Shown here: piece by piece, positions 17,493 through 26,428 of the stretch
Position numbering within the stretch: the first letter of the stretch is position 1
Layout of the letters: each line of letters starts with the position of its first letter
From: an uncultured Ruminococcus sp.
GTDB taxonomy: Bacteria > Bacillota > Clostridia > Oscillospirales > Acutalibacteraceae
Assembly: GCA_902790475.1 (NCBI GenBank)
Contig: CADASG010000002.1
Coordinates: forward strand, 1-57,664
Direction of reading: 5' to 3'
DNA length: 57,664 nt
Notes under the pieces: model-generated
Databases searched by the model: none
The model's input: only the letters and a program-made list of their open reading frames with translations
What the model was told of the DNA's origin: nothing
Program-made: the position numbers and the translations under genes

Positions 17493-19778
17493 TTGGCAGT
17501 GAACGAAAAAAAACCGACACCAAAACCAAAAAAGAAGCATGTGGAAAAGGGTCCCAACCAGCGGCTCAGACAGCGCGCGGCGGTGCTGATTATCATTATT
17601 TTGGTAATCGGCTTCGGCGCGGTATTGACGCGCCTTGCGTGCCTGACGCTCATAGACGGCAGCAAGCTCCAGGAGCGCGCGGTGGGTCAGCAGCTTCGCG
17701 ATACGACCCTGACCGCAAAGCGCGGAACCATTTATGACGCCAAGGGCACCGTTCTTGCGGAAAGCGCCTCGGTGTGGCAGGTGGTCATGGCGCCCATCAA
17801 CTTTGAAAACGACGAACAGCGCGAGGCGTGCGCCAAGGGCTTGTCTGATATTCTAAAGCTCGACTATAAAAACGTGCTTGAAAAAACCAAGCAGGAAAGC
17901 TACTACGTTGTTGTAAAGCGTAAGATCGAGGTCGAACAGCGCGACAAGGTAATTAAGCTTCAGGAAGAGCTCACAAAGGAATACAAATGCGGCAACGTCA
18001 TTACTCTTCTCGACGACTATAAGCGCTACTATCCCCACGATTCCCTCGCTTCCTGCGTTATCGGCTTCACCGGCGCGGATGAACAGGGTCTTGAGGGCGT
18101 AGAGTACAAATACGACAGCTACCTTTCGGGCAAGCCGGGACGCATAATCACCGCGATCAACGCGCGCGGCGCAAATATGCCTTTCCAGTATGAGCAAAAT
18201 GTTGAGAGCGAGGACGGCAACAACATCTATCTCACCATCGACAAAAATATCCAGTCTATCTGCGAGAAATACATGGCTGAGGGTATCGTCAACAACAATG
18301 TTCTCAACCGCGGCGTGTGTATCGCCATGGACGTCAACACAGGCGCGGTTCTGGCAATGGTTACAGCCAACGGCTACAATCTGAACGACCCGTATACTCT
18401 TCCTGCCGAAACAATGGAAAAGATCAAGGAGCTTCCCCAAAAGGAGCAGGCAACGGCGGAAAGCGAGGCGCTCAGCGCTATGTGGCGTAACAAAGCGGTC
18501 GCCGACACCTATATGCCCGGTTCGGTATTCAAGATGTGTACCGCTTCCATGGCGCTTGAAGAGGGAAAAATCACCGATTCAAGCAGCTTTTTCTGCGGCG
18601 GTGCGGTAACCTTCGGAAAGGATGTTATCCACTGTCACGATACAGGCGGTCACGGCAGCCAGAGCTTTGTGCAGGCGATCTGCAACTCCTGCAACCCTGC
18701 CTTTGTGCAGATCGGACAGCTGGTGGGAGCCGAAAAATTCCGCGACTACTACGCAGGCTTCGGCTTTGCGGAGAAGTCCGGTATCGACCTTCCCGGTGAG
18801 GCGGAGGACACCTTCTGGCCGGAAGGTCAGATGAGCGAGGTCGACTTCGCGGTTGCATCCTTCGGACAGAACTTCCAGATCACCCCCGTAAGCATGATCA
18901 CCGCCTGCGCGGCGGTCGCCAACGGCGGCTATGTTTTGCAGCCCTATGTGGTGCAGAAGATAACCGATAATAAGGGCAACGTAATAAAGAACGTTGAAAA
19001 GAAAGTCAAGCGGCAGGTCATCTCCAAGGAGACCTCCGATAAAATGAACGAGATCCTCGGCTATAACACCGAAACAGCCGGAGCAACGGCAGGCTATATC
19101 GCAGGCTACAAGGTAGCAGGTAAAACCGGTACCTCCGAGAAGATCGGCGTAAAGAAAAAGCTGAGTACCTTTGACGAGGACTACATCGCCTCATTCTGCG
19201 GCTATGCTCCTGCCGACGATCCGCAAATCGCAATGCTGGTGTTCTTTGATACGCCCAGCGGCGGCGCTTATTACGGTTCGCAGGTAAGCTCCCCCGTATT
19301 TATCAATATCATGTCTGAGGTGCTTCCGTATCTCGAGGTCAAGACCAGCTACAATAAAGATGAGCTGGCGTATCTGGATACTCCTGCGGGAGATTACACA
19401 GGTATGAGTGTTGCGGACGCGCAGGCGGCGGTGGAAAAGGACGGCTTTACCGCTACCGTTTACGGAATGGGCAACAAGGTCGTGTCCCAGATCCCGCCGG
19501 TTTCCGCGAATCTTGTGTCGGGCGGCAGCATAGTGCTCTACACCGATGAGGAAACAAAGAACAATACAAAGGTTACCGTGCCTGACTTCACGGGCAATTC
19601 GGTCGTCGAGGCAAACGGACTTGCGTCAAGCTACGGGCTGAACGTCAGCTTCAAGGGCGCGGTCAGCTCGGGCGGCACCTGCTCAGCTCAGGATGTCAAG
19701 GAAGGAACAGAGGTTCCTGCCGGCACCGTAGTGACCCTCACCTTCTCGGCAGCGTCGAGCGGCGGCTTCAACGATTAG
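17493..19778 (+). CDS. Septal penicillin-binding protein (class B, FtsI/SpoVD type) with PASTA domains
   Basis: Peptidoglycan D,D-transpeptidase that cross-links septal or spore-cortex wall. The 761 residues have a basic cytoplasmic N-terminus, one membrane helix (about 30-50), a dimerisation domain with KRGTIYDAKGTVLAESASVW, and the transpeptidase domain with the active-site SVFK (about 344), SCN (about 402) and KTGTS (about 543). Two PASTA repeats occupy about 630-690 and 695-755, an architecture shared by clostridial SpoVD and PbpB. The start is TTG at 17493, seven bases after GGGAG; a GTG at 17499 is possible. It is likely the only class B PBP of this cluster and may serve both division and sporulation. 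Confidence 0.93.
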   Translation: MAVNEKKPTPKPKKKHVEKGPNQRLRQRAAVLIIIILVIGFGAVLTRLACLTLIDGSKLQERAVGQQLRDTTLTAKRGTIYDAKGTVLAESASVWQVVMAPINFENDEQREACAKGLSDILKLDYKNVLEKTKQESYYVVVKRKIEVEQRDKVIKLQEELTKEYKCGNVITLLDDYKRYYPHDSLASCVIGFTGADEQGLEGVEYKYDSYLSGKPGRIITAINARGANMPFQYEQNVESEDGNNIYLTIDKNIQSICEKYMAEGIVNNNVLNRGVCIAMDVNTGAVLAMVTANGYNLNDPYTLPAETMEKIKELPQKEQATAESEALSAMWRNKAVADTYMPGSVFKMCTASMALEEGKITDSSSFFCGGAVTFGKDVIHCHDTGGHGSQSFVQAICNSCNPAFVQIGQLVGAEKFRDYYAGFGFAEKSGIDLPGEAEDTFWPEGQMSEVDFAVASFGQNFQITPVSMITACAAVANGGYVLQPYVVQKITDNKGNVIKNVEKKVKRQVISKETSDKMNEILGYNTETAGATAGYIAGYKVAGKTGTSEKIGVKKKLSTFDEDYIASFCGYAPADDPQIAMLVFFDTPSGGAYYGSQVSSPVFINIMSEVLPYLEVKTSYNKDELAYLDTPAGDYTGMSVADAQAAVEKDGFTATVYGMGNKVVSQIPPVSANLVSGGSIVLYTDEETKNNTKVTVPDFTGNSVVEANGLASSYGLNVSFKGAVSSGGTCSAQDVKEGTEVPAGTVVTLTFSAASSGGFND

Positions 19779-19817
19779 TATTATCAGCATGTACCAATAA
19801 GGAAAGGATGACGAAAA

Positions 19818-20849
19818 ATGATAGTTTACGGCATATGGACCTTCTGCGCGGCGATACTCGCCTTTGCGATATCGGCAGTCACCGGCAAATTCTTGATCCC
19901 GTATCTTCAAAAGCTCCACTTCGGTCAAACCATTTTGGAGGACGGCCCGAGCTGGCACAAGGGAAAACAGGGTACGCCCATTATGGGAGGCATCATGTTC
20001 ATCGCCGCGATCGTCATCGTAGGCGTTCTGAGCACTGTCATCTATATTCTTACAGGCAGCGAGTTTATTAACACCTACCGCGCCGATCTCCACCATGAAG
20101 TGATCTACATCTTTGCCGGACTTGGTCTTGCTTTGGCAAACGGTCTGATAGGATTTTTTGACGATTACACAAAAGCGATAAAAAAGCGCAATCTGGGACT
20201 GACCGCAAAGCAAAAGCTCGTGCTCCAGTTCGCGGCGGCTGTCGTGTATCTGGCTGTGCTGGGATTTTCCGGCTGCGGAACCTCCACAATGATCCCCTTT
20301 GTGGGCAAGGTTGACCTCGGATTCTTCTATTATATCATTTCAGCCGTGGTCATAGTGGGCGTGGTCAACGCCGTAAATCTCACCGACGGTATCGACGGAC
20401 TGGACGGCTCTATCACATTTTTTGCAGCTGTCACATTTATGCTTATCGGCAGCGCCACCTATGCGCTCGGACTCACCGCGCTGAGTGCGGCGGTCGCAGG
20501 CGGCTGTCTGGGCTTTTTGGTTTGGAATTTCCACCCTGCAAAGGTGTTTATGGGAGACACAGGCTCCCTGTTTTTGGGCGGCATCGTCTGCGCGCTCGCA
20601 TTTGCCACGGGAATGCCGATACTTCTGCTCCCGATCGGTATCGTTTACTTGTGCGAAATGTTCTCGGTTATGCTCCAGGTCAGCTACTTCAAGCTTACCC
20701 ACGGCAAGCGTCTGTTTAAAATGTCGCCCATTCACCACCATTTTGAAATGTGCGGCTGGAGCGAAGTGAAGATCGTCGGCGTGTTCAGTTTGGTAACGGC
20801 GATTTTCGGTGCGATTTCATTTTTGTTAGTGATGTTCGGCACGAAGTAA
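19818..20849 (+). CDS. mraY: Phospho-N-acetylmuramoyl-pentapeptide-transferase MraY
   Basis: Integral membrane enzyme that transfers phospho-MurNAc-pentapeptide to undecaprenyl phosphate, giving lipid I. The 343 residues form about ten membrane helices. Diagnostic motifs are GLIGFFDDYTKAIKKRNLGL (about 111-130), NLTDGIDGLDG with the catalytic Asp (about 191-201), FMGDTGSLFLGG, and PIHHHFEMCGWSE. The frame upstream of ATG 19818 is closed and GAAAGGATG provides a modest ribosome-binding site. It lies between the PBP gene and ftsW; murF and murD, often on either side, are absent. Confidence 0.97.
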   Translation: MIVYGIWTFCAAILAFAISAVTGKFLIPYLQKLHFGQTILEDGPSWHKGKQGTPIMGGIMFIAAIVIVGVLSTVIYILTGSEFINTYRADLHHEVIYIFAGLGLALANGLIGFFDDYTKAIKKRNLGLTAKQKLVLQFAAAVVYLAVLGFSGCGTSTMIPFVGKVDLGFFYYIISAVVIVGVVNAVNLTDGIDGLDGSITFFAAVTFMLIGSATYALGLTALSAAVAGGCLGFLVWNFHPAKVFMGDTGSLFLGGIVCALAFATGMPILLLPIGIVYLCEMFSVMLQVSYFKLTHGKRLFKMSPIHHHFEMCGWSEVKIVGVFSLVTAIFGAISFLLVMFGTK

Positions 20850-20873
20850 TATAATTTGAAAGGGGTTCCTGTT

Positions 20874-22133
20874 TTGGCTCCCAACAAAAAAATGCTGCTG
20901 CGTGGCGATATAAACCGTATTTATGACGACGAGTACCGCGCTGAGCAAAATGCGAAAAAAGAAAAATTATTTATACGGCGACCCAGGCAGAGAAAGATGA
21001 AGAACGCTAAGTGGTTCGACGTCGGCATGGGCATAGACCTGCCGTTCTGCGTTATTATCTTTGTTCTGCTCACCGTCGGAACGATAATGATGTTTTCCGC
21101 CAGCTACGCCTTTGCGTACTATACGCAGGATGACAGCTATTACTATTTGATACGTCAGCTGATTTTTATAGGATTAGGCGTGGCGGCAATGGCGGTTATG
21201 TCGCTGTTCAACTATAATAAGCTTCACCAGGTTGCTCCCGTAGTCTTGATTATTGCTTATGCTGCTTTGCTGCTGGTATTGCTTTTGCCGTCGGGAGACG
21301 GAGGCGTAAAGCGCTGGATCCCTCTGGGCATGTTTAATATCCAGCCGTCGGAGATAGCGAAGTTCGCGGTCATCCTGTTTTTCGCTCACTGGTGCAGCAA
21401 ATACTACAACAAAATGCAGCTTCCGAAATTCAGCGTGCTTCCGGGCGCCGCTGTGTTCGGCAGCATAGCGCTGCTTCTGTTTTTGGAGCCGCACTACTCG
21501 GGCATCGTTATTATCGGAATGCTCACCGTCCTCATGCTGTATATCGGCGGTATGAAAACAAAATACCTCGCTGTGGGCGGTATCCTGCTGATCGGTTTGG
21601 TGCTTGTGCTGGCTGTGACAGGCGGCTTGACCTACGCTATGAGCCGTATGGACGGCTGGGGTCAGTCGCTGGAATACACGACCGAGGAAATGTGGCAGAC
21701 CACCTGGCAGACCAGAAACTCGCTGTACGCCATAGGAAGCGGCGGCTTATGGGGGCTGGGTCTCGGTCAGTCACGTCAAAAATACCTCTATTTGCCCGAA
21801 CCTCAGAACGACTTTATTTTCGCTATCGTGGTCGAGGAGCTCGGACTAATCGGCGCGGCTATAATCCTGCTGATCTTTGCCCTGCTGGTGTGGAGAGGGA
21901 TCACCCTTTCGCTGCGCGCCAAGGATAAATTCGGAAAGCTGCTTGGTATCGGACTGACCTCGCAGATCGGTATACAGGTGGTTCTCAATATATTGGTTAT
22001 CACCGACTGGCTGCCGAATACGGGTATCAGTCTGCCGTTTTTCAGCTACGGCGGTTCGTCGCTTATCATGCTGCTGGCGCAGATGGGCATAGTGCTTTCC
22101 ATTTCGCGCACGGCAAATATCGAACGGCAATAA
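20874..22133 (+). CDS. ftsW: Peptidoglycan glycosyltransferase FtsW (SEDS family)
   Basis: SEDS-family polymerase that builds glycan strands at the septum with its class B PBP partner. The 419-residue product has ten predicted membrane helices and the motifs FNIQPSEIAKFAV (about 161), YLPEPQNDFIFAIVVEELG, and PNTGISLPFFSYGGSS near the C-terminus. I choose the TTG at 20874 because AAAGGGG (20859-20865) lies eight bases before it; an in-frame TTG at 20856 would place the start on the ribosome-binding site. A basic cytoplasmic extension of about 45 residues precedes the first helix. SpoVE-type function is equally possible. Confidence 0.94.
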   Translation: MAPNKKMLLRGDINRIYDDEYRAEQNAKKEKLFIRRPRQRKMKNAKWFDVGMGIDLPFCVIIFVLLTVGTIMMFSASYAFAYYTQDDSYYYLIRQLIFIGLGVAAMAVMSLFNYNKLHQVAPVVLIIAYAALLLVLLLPSGDGGVKRWIPLGMFNIQPSEIAKFAVILFFAHWCSKYYNKMQLPKFSVLPGAAVFGSIALLLFLEPHYSGIVIIGMLTVLMLYIGGMKTKYLAVGGILLIGLVLVLAVTGGLTYAMSRMDGWGQSLEYTTEEMWQTTWQTRNSLYAIGSGGLWGLGLGQSRQKYLYLPEPQNDFIFAIVVEELGLIGAAIILLIFALLVWRGITLSLRAKDKFGKLLGIGLTSQIGIQVVLNILVITDWLPNTGISLPFFSYGGSSLIMLLAQMGIVLSISRTANIERQ

Positions 22134-22151
22134 TAACCGGGGAGACGACAT

Positions 22152-23270
22152 ATGAAAGTATTGCTCGCTGGCGGCGGCACGGCAGGACACATCAATCCTG
22201 CGCTTGCCATCGCCGAAACAATTAAACACCACCGTCCCGATACCGAGTTTTTGTTTATCGGTAATCGCGGCGGTATGGAGCAGCGCCTCGTTAAGCAGGC
22301 AGGCTACGATATAGAATCTATAACTATCAGCGGCTTTCAGCGCAGTCTTGCTCCGAAAAGCTTTGTTGAAAACGTAAAAACGGTAAACCGAACCGTTGCT
22401 TCGTCTGTTGAGGCAAAGAAGATCATCGCGGAGTTCCAACCTGATCTGTGCGTAGGTACGGGCGGCTATGTTTCGGGTCCCGTTGTCAGGACTGCGGCAA
22501 AAATGGGAGTACCGTGCCTTATTCATGAACAAAACGCCTATCCGGGCGTTACCAATAAAATGCTTGCAAGACGCGTCAGAAAGGTAATGGTCGCGGTCGA
22601 GGAGGCAAAAAAATACTTTAAGGATTGTGATGTTGTTGTCACGGGCAACCCCGTGCGCGACGAGATACTGACCGCCGACAAGGCGGAGAGCCGCAAAAAG
22701 CTCGGCTTGGATCAGCGCCCCGTTGTGCTGTCGTTCGGCGGCAGTCTGGGTGCGCAAAGGGTCAACGAGGCTATGGCGGATTTCATCGCGCGAAGCGGCA
22801 AAGACGGCAGATATCAGCATATCCATGCCTACGGCAGCTATGGCGACTGGTTTCCCGGGCTGGTAAAGGAGAAGGGCGCGGATATCGAAGCCTGCCCGAA
22901 TTTGGACGTCAGACCCTATATCGACAATATGCCCGTGTGCATGGCGGCTGCGGATCTGGTTATCAGCCGCGCAGGAGCGATCACCCTCAGCGAGATACAG
23001 GCGCTTGGAAAGCCCTCGATTTTGATCCCGTCTCCAAACGTAGCGGAGAATCATCAGTTCCACAACGCGATGGCGCTGGTCAAGGCGGGTGCGGCGGACA
23101 TCATTGAGGAAAAAGACCTCAGCGGAGCTCTGCTTATCGAGAAGGCGGACGCCATGCTGTCAAGCCCCGAAACGCTTGCACATTATACCGACAACGCCGG
23201 CAAAATGGCGATAACCAACGCAAGCGAGCGGATCTGGTCGGTAATTAAAAAGGTATTGGGCAATACCTGA
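22152..23270 (+). CDS. murG: Lipid II synthase MurG
   Basis: Peripheral membrane glycosyltransferase (GT28) that adds GlcNAc from UDP-GlcNAc to lipid I, making lipid II. The 372 residues show GGGTAGHINPALAIAE at the N-terminus (about 7-22), HEQNAYPGVTNK (about 125), SFGGSLGAQRVNEA, and the donor-binding ISRAGAITLSEIQALGKP. GGGGAGA precedes the ATG at 22152. It follows ftsW by 18 bases, consistent with one transcript. A 9-bp inverted repeat that covers the murA ribosome-binding site begins just after its stop. Confidence 0.97.
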   Translation: MKVLLAGGGTAGHINPALAIAETIKHHRPDTEFLFIGNRGGMEQRLVKQAGYDIESITISGFQRSLAPKSFVENVKTVNRTVASSVEAKKIIAEFQPDLCVGTGGYVSGPVVRTAAKMGVPCLIHEQNAYPGVTNKMLARRVRKVMVAVEEAKKYFKDCDVVVTGNPVRDEILTADKAESRKKLGLDQRPVVLSFGGSLGAQRVNEAMADFIARSGKDGRYQHIHAYGSYGDWFPGLVKEKGADIEACPNLDVRPYIDNMPVCMAAADLVISRAGAITLSEIQALGKPSILIPSPNVAENHQFHNAMALVKAGAADIIEEKDLSGALLIEKADAMLSSPETLAHYTDNAGKMAITNASERIWSVIKKVLGNT

Positions 23271-23285
23271 TCTATCACAATTATT

Positions 23286-23325
23286 ACCCTCTTACATACT
23301 ATAAACTGAGTTTGTTTAAGAGGGT
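23286..23325 (+). promoter_or_regulatory. Inverted repeat covering the murA ribosome-binding site
   Basis: ACCCTCTTA (23286-23294) is perfectly complementary to TAAGAGGGT (23317-23325), with a smaller AAAC-TGA-GTTT hairpin inside the loop. The 3' arm contains the GAGGG ribosome-binding site of murA, whose GTG lies at 23332. No T-run follows, so translational masking is more likely than termination. Confidence 0.6.
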
Positions 23326-23331
23326 GTTAGT

Positions 23332-24585
23332 GTGTCAAAGCTTATTGTGGCAGGACGGCAAAAACTCAGCGGAGCGACGGAGATCCAGGGCGCGAAAAAC
23401 AGCGCTCTGCCGATTTTGGCGGCTTCACTGCTTGCCAAAGGCGAAAATGTGTTATATAATTGTCCTGTATTGTCAGACGTGGAGGCTTCCTGCCGCGTTT
23501 TGAGATACTTAGGCTGCACGGTCAGCCGCACGGCTCATACGCTGGTGATAAAAACCGACGGCGTAACACGCGGAGAGATCCCCGAGGAGCTGATGCGAAA
23601 AACACGCAGCTCGATTTTGTTTTTGGGAGCGATGCTTGCGGCAGGCGGCAGCGTTCGGCTTTCTCTCCCGGGAGGCTGTGAGATCGGCAGACGTCCCATA
23701 GACTGGCACCTCAAGGGACTGCGTGAGTTGGGCGCACTGATCACCGAGCGCCACGGCAGACTTGAATGTCAGGCTCCCTACGGCTTGACGGGAGCGCGTA
23801 TCTCACTGTCGTTCCCCAGCGTGGGAGCAACAGAGAATATAATGATAGCCGCAAGCAAAGCCAACGGAACCACTACCATCATCAACGCGGCACGCGAGCC
23901 TGAAATCACCGACCTTGCCGATTATCTGAATAAATGCGGCGCGAAAATCGACGGCGCAGGCGAAGGGATCGTGGTGATAGAAGGCGTTAAAGAGCTTCGC
24001 GCGTGCAGTCACACGGTGATCCCCGACCGCATTGCGGCGGCGACTTTGATGAGCTGCGCGGCGGTCACAGGTTCCCGAATTTGTATAAAGAATATCATAG
24101 GAAGTCATCTCGGCGCGGTTATTCCCGTGTTTGAGGAAGCAGGCTGCCAAATCGAATGCCGCGACGGAGAGCTGTGCTTTGCAGCGCCTAAGCGGTTAAA
24201 GGCGTTCAAAACCGTGCGCACAATGCCGTATCCGGGTTTTCCCACCGACGCTCAGGCTCCGCTGCTGGCGGCAGCATGTACGGCAAAGGGAACCGCGGTT
24301 TTTGTGGAAAATATCTTTGAAAACCGATACCGTCACGTCAGCGAGCTGGCGCGTATGGGAGCAAATATAAAAACCGAGGGCAGAGTTTGCGTAGTTGAGG
24401 GCGTGCCTGCGCTGTACGGCGCAAGGGTCGAGGCGACCGACCTGCGCGGAGCCGCTGCATTGGTGGCGGCAGGCTTGTGCGCCGAATCAGTTACGACGAT
24501 CGGCGGTGTTCAGTATCTCGAACGCGGTTACGAAAGCCTTGAACAAACACTGTGCTCTCTCGGAGCAAATGTAAAAAAGATCTGA
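23332..24585 (+). CDS. murA: UDP-N-acetylglucosamine 1-carboxyvinyltransferase MurA
   Basis: Catalyses the first committed step of peptidoglycan synthesis: transfer of enolpyruvate from PEP to UDP-GlcNAc, the target of fosfomycin. The 417 residues have IQGAKNSALPILAAS at the N-terminus, the PEP-reactive Cys in PGGCEIGRRPID (about residue 116), and PYPGFPTDAQAPLLAA (about 301). The Cys (not Asp) predicts fosfomycin sensitivity of this enzyme. The start is GTG at 23332, whose ribosome-binding site lies inside an inverted repeat. Its place between murG and divIB is typical of Clostridia. Confidence 0.95.
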   Translation: MSKLIVAGRQKLSGATEIQGAKNSALPILAASLLAKGENVLYNCPVLSDVEASCRVLRYLGCTVSRTAHTLVIKTDGVTRGEIPEELMRKTRSSILFLGAMLAAGGSVRLSLPGGCEIGRRPIDWHLKGLRELGALITERHGRLECQAPYGLTGARISLSFPSVGATENIMIAASKANGTTTIINAAREPEITDLADYLNKCGAKIDGAGEGIVVIEGVKELRACSHTVIPDRIAAATLMSCAAVTGSRICIKNIIGSHLGAVIPVFEEAGCQIECRDGELCFAAPKRLKAFKTVRTMPYPGFPTDAQAPLLAAACTAKGTAVFVENIFENRYRHVSELARMGANIKTEGRVCVVEGVPALYGARVEATDLRGAAALVAAGLCAESVTTIGGVQYLERGYESLEQTLCSLGANVKKI

Positions 24586-24642
24586 TTTTATGAGTTGAAA
24601 GTGAACAAAGAAATATAGAAACAAACAAACGCAGAAACAAAA

Positions 24643-24760
24643 AATAGGGAAGTGCCGAAAAGATGAATCACTTCCCGCGAAACGCCCGCGTGAGTATTAT
24701 TGCGGACGTTAAGTACGCGAAGTGAAAAACGCGAAGTAAAAAACGCGGATTAAAATAAAA
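24643..24760 (+). repeat. Dispersed hairpin-plus-tail repeat before divIB
   Basis: The block AATAGGGAAGTGC, loop, CACTTCCCGCGAAACGCCC, and GCGGACGTTAAGTACGCGA match the copies at 233-445. GGGAAGTG pairs perfectly with CACTTCCC. It is followed by the iterated words ACGCGAAGTGAAAA, ACGCGAAGTAAAAA and ACGCGGATTAAAA, ending just before the AGGAGG of divIB. Both loci carry the repeat on the same strand as the downstream gene. Confidence 0.78.
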
Positions 24761-24771
24761 AGGAGGTGACC

Positions 24772-26280
24772 GTGGGGTTGGATTCTAAGGATAAAAAGGA
24801 ACTGGCAAAAAAGCGCCGCGACGCTGCAAAACAGGCGCAGCAGTACCACAGAAATCAGGAGAAGCAGAAGAGAGCGTCTGAAAAAACAAAGAAGCCAAAG
24901 AAGGGCAAAACTAAAAAGGTCAGTGAAAAAAGACCCCAAAATGTCAGCAAAATCACTGAGGCGGTCAATTCCGGAAAAGCGTCTACCTACGAAAACATCA
25001 GCCGTGAGGAAAAATACCTTAGAGAAAGCGATGAAAAAATCCGCAACCTCAAACCGCAGGATTTTAAGGACGGTTATTACATAGATGAGTACGCTGCAAA
25101 ACAGCGTCAAAAAAAGAAACTGAAAACTATCCGTAAACAGGAACGCGAGGTTATCAAGCGCAACAAAAAGCCGCTTACGCAAAAACAGATCCGCAACCGC
25201 AGGATCATCGTTTCCGCCGCGCTGCTATTGGCAGTGCTTATCGTCGGTGCGATACTGAGCCTGACCGTACTTTTTAAAACGGAAAAAATAGATATCGAGG
25301 GAAATAAGTATTATTACGACGATCAGATAATAGGCTTTTCAAATGTTGAGCTGCAGCAAAATATTTTTATGTCGGCGCTGAACAGCACTCCGGAAGATAT
25401 AAGCAAGAATCTCCCGTATATAGAAAAGGCTGAGATCGGCGTGGCAGTTCCCGATACGGTCACGATCAAGCTGACTAACGCGGTTCCGAGCTATGCGGTG
25501 AAGGATGGAAACGGTTATTTGATAGTCAGCTCAAAAGGCAGGATCCTGGATAAAGCAAATGCAAACAATGATAACCTTACAGAGCTGATTTGCTCCGAGA
25601 TCGCGACCAAGGAGCCCGGAGCGTTTGTTGAGTTCACCGACAGCAACGTTCCCGAGATCCTCGAAAGCGTTGCCAAGAGCCTCAGCGACAACGGCGTGAA
25701 AAACGTTACCGCGCTCAACGTTAAGGATCTTAGCAATATAACCTTTAACTACGATAATCATATCACGGTCAAGCTCGGACTGCCCGAGGATCTGGACTAT
25801 AAGATCCGCACGGCTATGAAGATAATCACGGAAAAGCTCGACCCGAATAAGACCGGCGCGATCTACGGCACGCTTGATGTGTCCACCTGCGCCAAAAATA
25901 AAATGTCCCACTATAAGCCTGCGGAAACCGAACCGCCCACCACATCGCCGTCTTCGGCTGACGCGGCAACTCAGCCTTCTTCCTCTGCATCTGCGGAAGG
26001 CGGAAATAACGAGAACGGCGTCAATAACGGTGAGAATATTTACGATAACGGAGGCGTATACGACAACGGCGAATACGGCGGCGGAGAGTATGATTACGGC
26101 GCCTATGACAACGGCGCTTATGACGGCGGATACGACAACGGAACGTATGACGACGGAGGCTACGGTGACGGCGCGTACAGCGACTACAACGCCGGCGAAG
26201 ATACCTACGATTACGGCGCCGACGGCGGTTACGACTGGAACGCAGGTTACGACACCTACGGCGATAATCAGTGGGAATAA
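24772..26280 (+). CDS. divIB: Cell-division protein DivIB/FtsQ with a Tyr/Gly/Asp-rich tail
   Basis: Bitopic divisome protein that bridges FtsL/DivIC and the septal PBP. The 502 residues have a very basic cytoplasmic region of about 145 residues, one membrane helix (about 149-170), and an extracellular POTRA and beta domain (about 175-375) opening with LFKTEKIDIEGNKYYYDDQI. The last 115 residues are unusual: a Pro/Ser/Thr linker followed by about 85 residues made almost only of Tyr, Gly, Asp, Asn and Ala. GTG at 24772 is five bases after AGGAGG; TTG at 24778 is an alternative. A dispersed repeat fills the upstream gap. Confidence 0.87.
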   Translation: MGLDSKDKKELAKKRRDAAKQAQQYHRNQEKQKRASEKTKKPKKGKTKKVSEKRPQNVSKITEAVNSGKASTYENISREEKYLRESDEKIRNLKPQDFKDGYYIDEYAAKQRQKKKLKTIRKQEREVIKRNKKPLTQKQIRNRRIIVSAALLLAVLIVGAILSLTVLFKTEKIDIEGNKYYYDDQIIGFSNVELQQNIFMSALNSTPEDISKNLPYIEKAEIGVAVPDTVTIKLTNAVPSYAVKDGNGYLIVSSKGRILDKANANNDNLTELICSEIATKEPGAFVEFTDSNVPEILESVAKSLSDNGVKNVTALNVKDLSNITFNYDNHITVKLGLPEDLDYKIRTAMKIITEKLDPNKTGAIYGTLDVSTCAKNKMSHYKPAETEPPTTSPSSADAATQPSSSASAEGGNNENGVNNGENIYDNGGVYDNGEYGGGEYDYGAYDNGAYDGGYDNGTYDDGGYGDGAYSDYNAGEDTYDYGADGGYDWNAGYDTYGDNQWE

Positions 26281-26321
26281 ATTATTATGCAAAATTATGG
26301 TTAAAAATCCTTGCAAAACCA

Positions 26322-26350
26322 TTGATATTTTTTTAAAAGTGTGATAAGAT
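26322..26350 (+). promoter_or_regulatory. Candidate ftsZ promoter
   Basis: TTGATA at 26322-26327 and TAAGAT at 26345-26350 are separated by 17 bases, about 80 bases before the ftsZ start. The -10 element matches the consensus at four of six positions. Confidence 0.5.
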
Positions 26351-26428
26351 ACTTACTATAAGTGTGTATTATACGGAACTATGTGTCTTAATAATAGATT
26401 CTTTACAGAATTAAGGAGGATGTAAAAA

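Noticed and set aside
25531-26322. 263-codon minus-strand frame opposite divIB
   Set aside because: The Val/Ala-rich product is the antisense of the Tyr/Gly/Asp-rich repeat tail.
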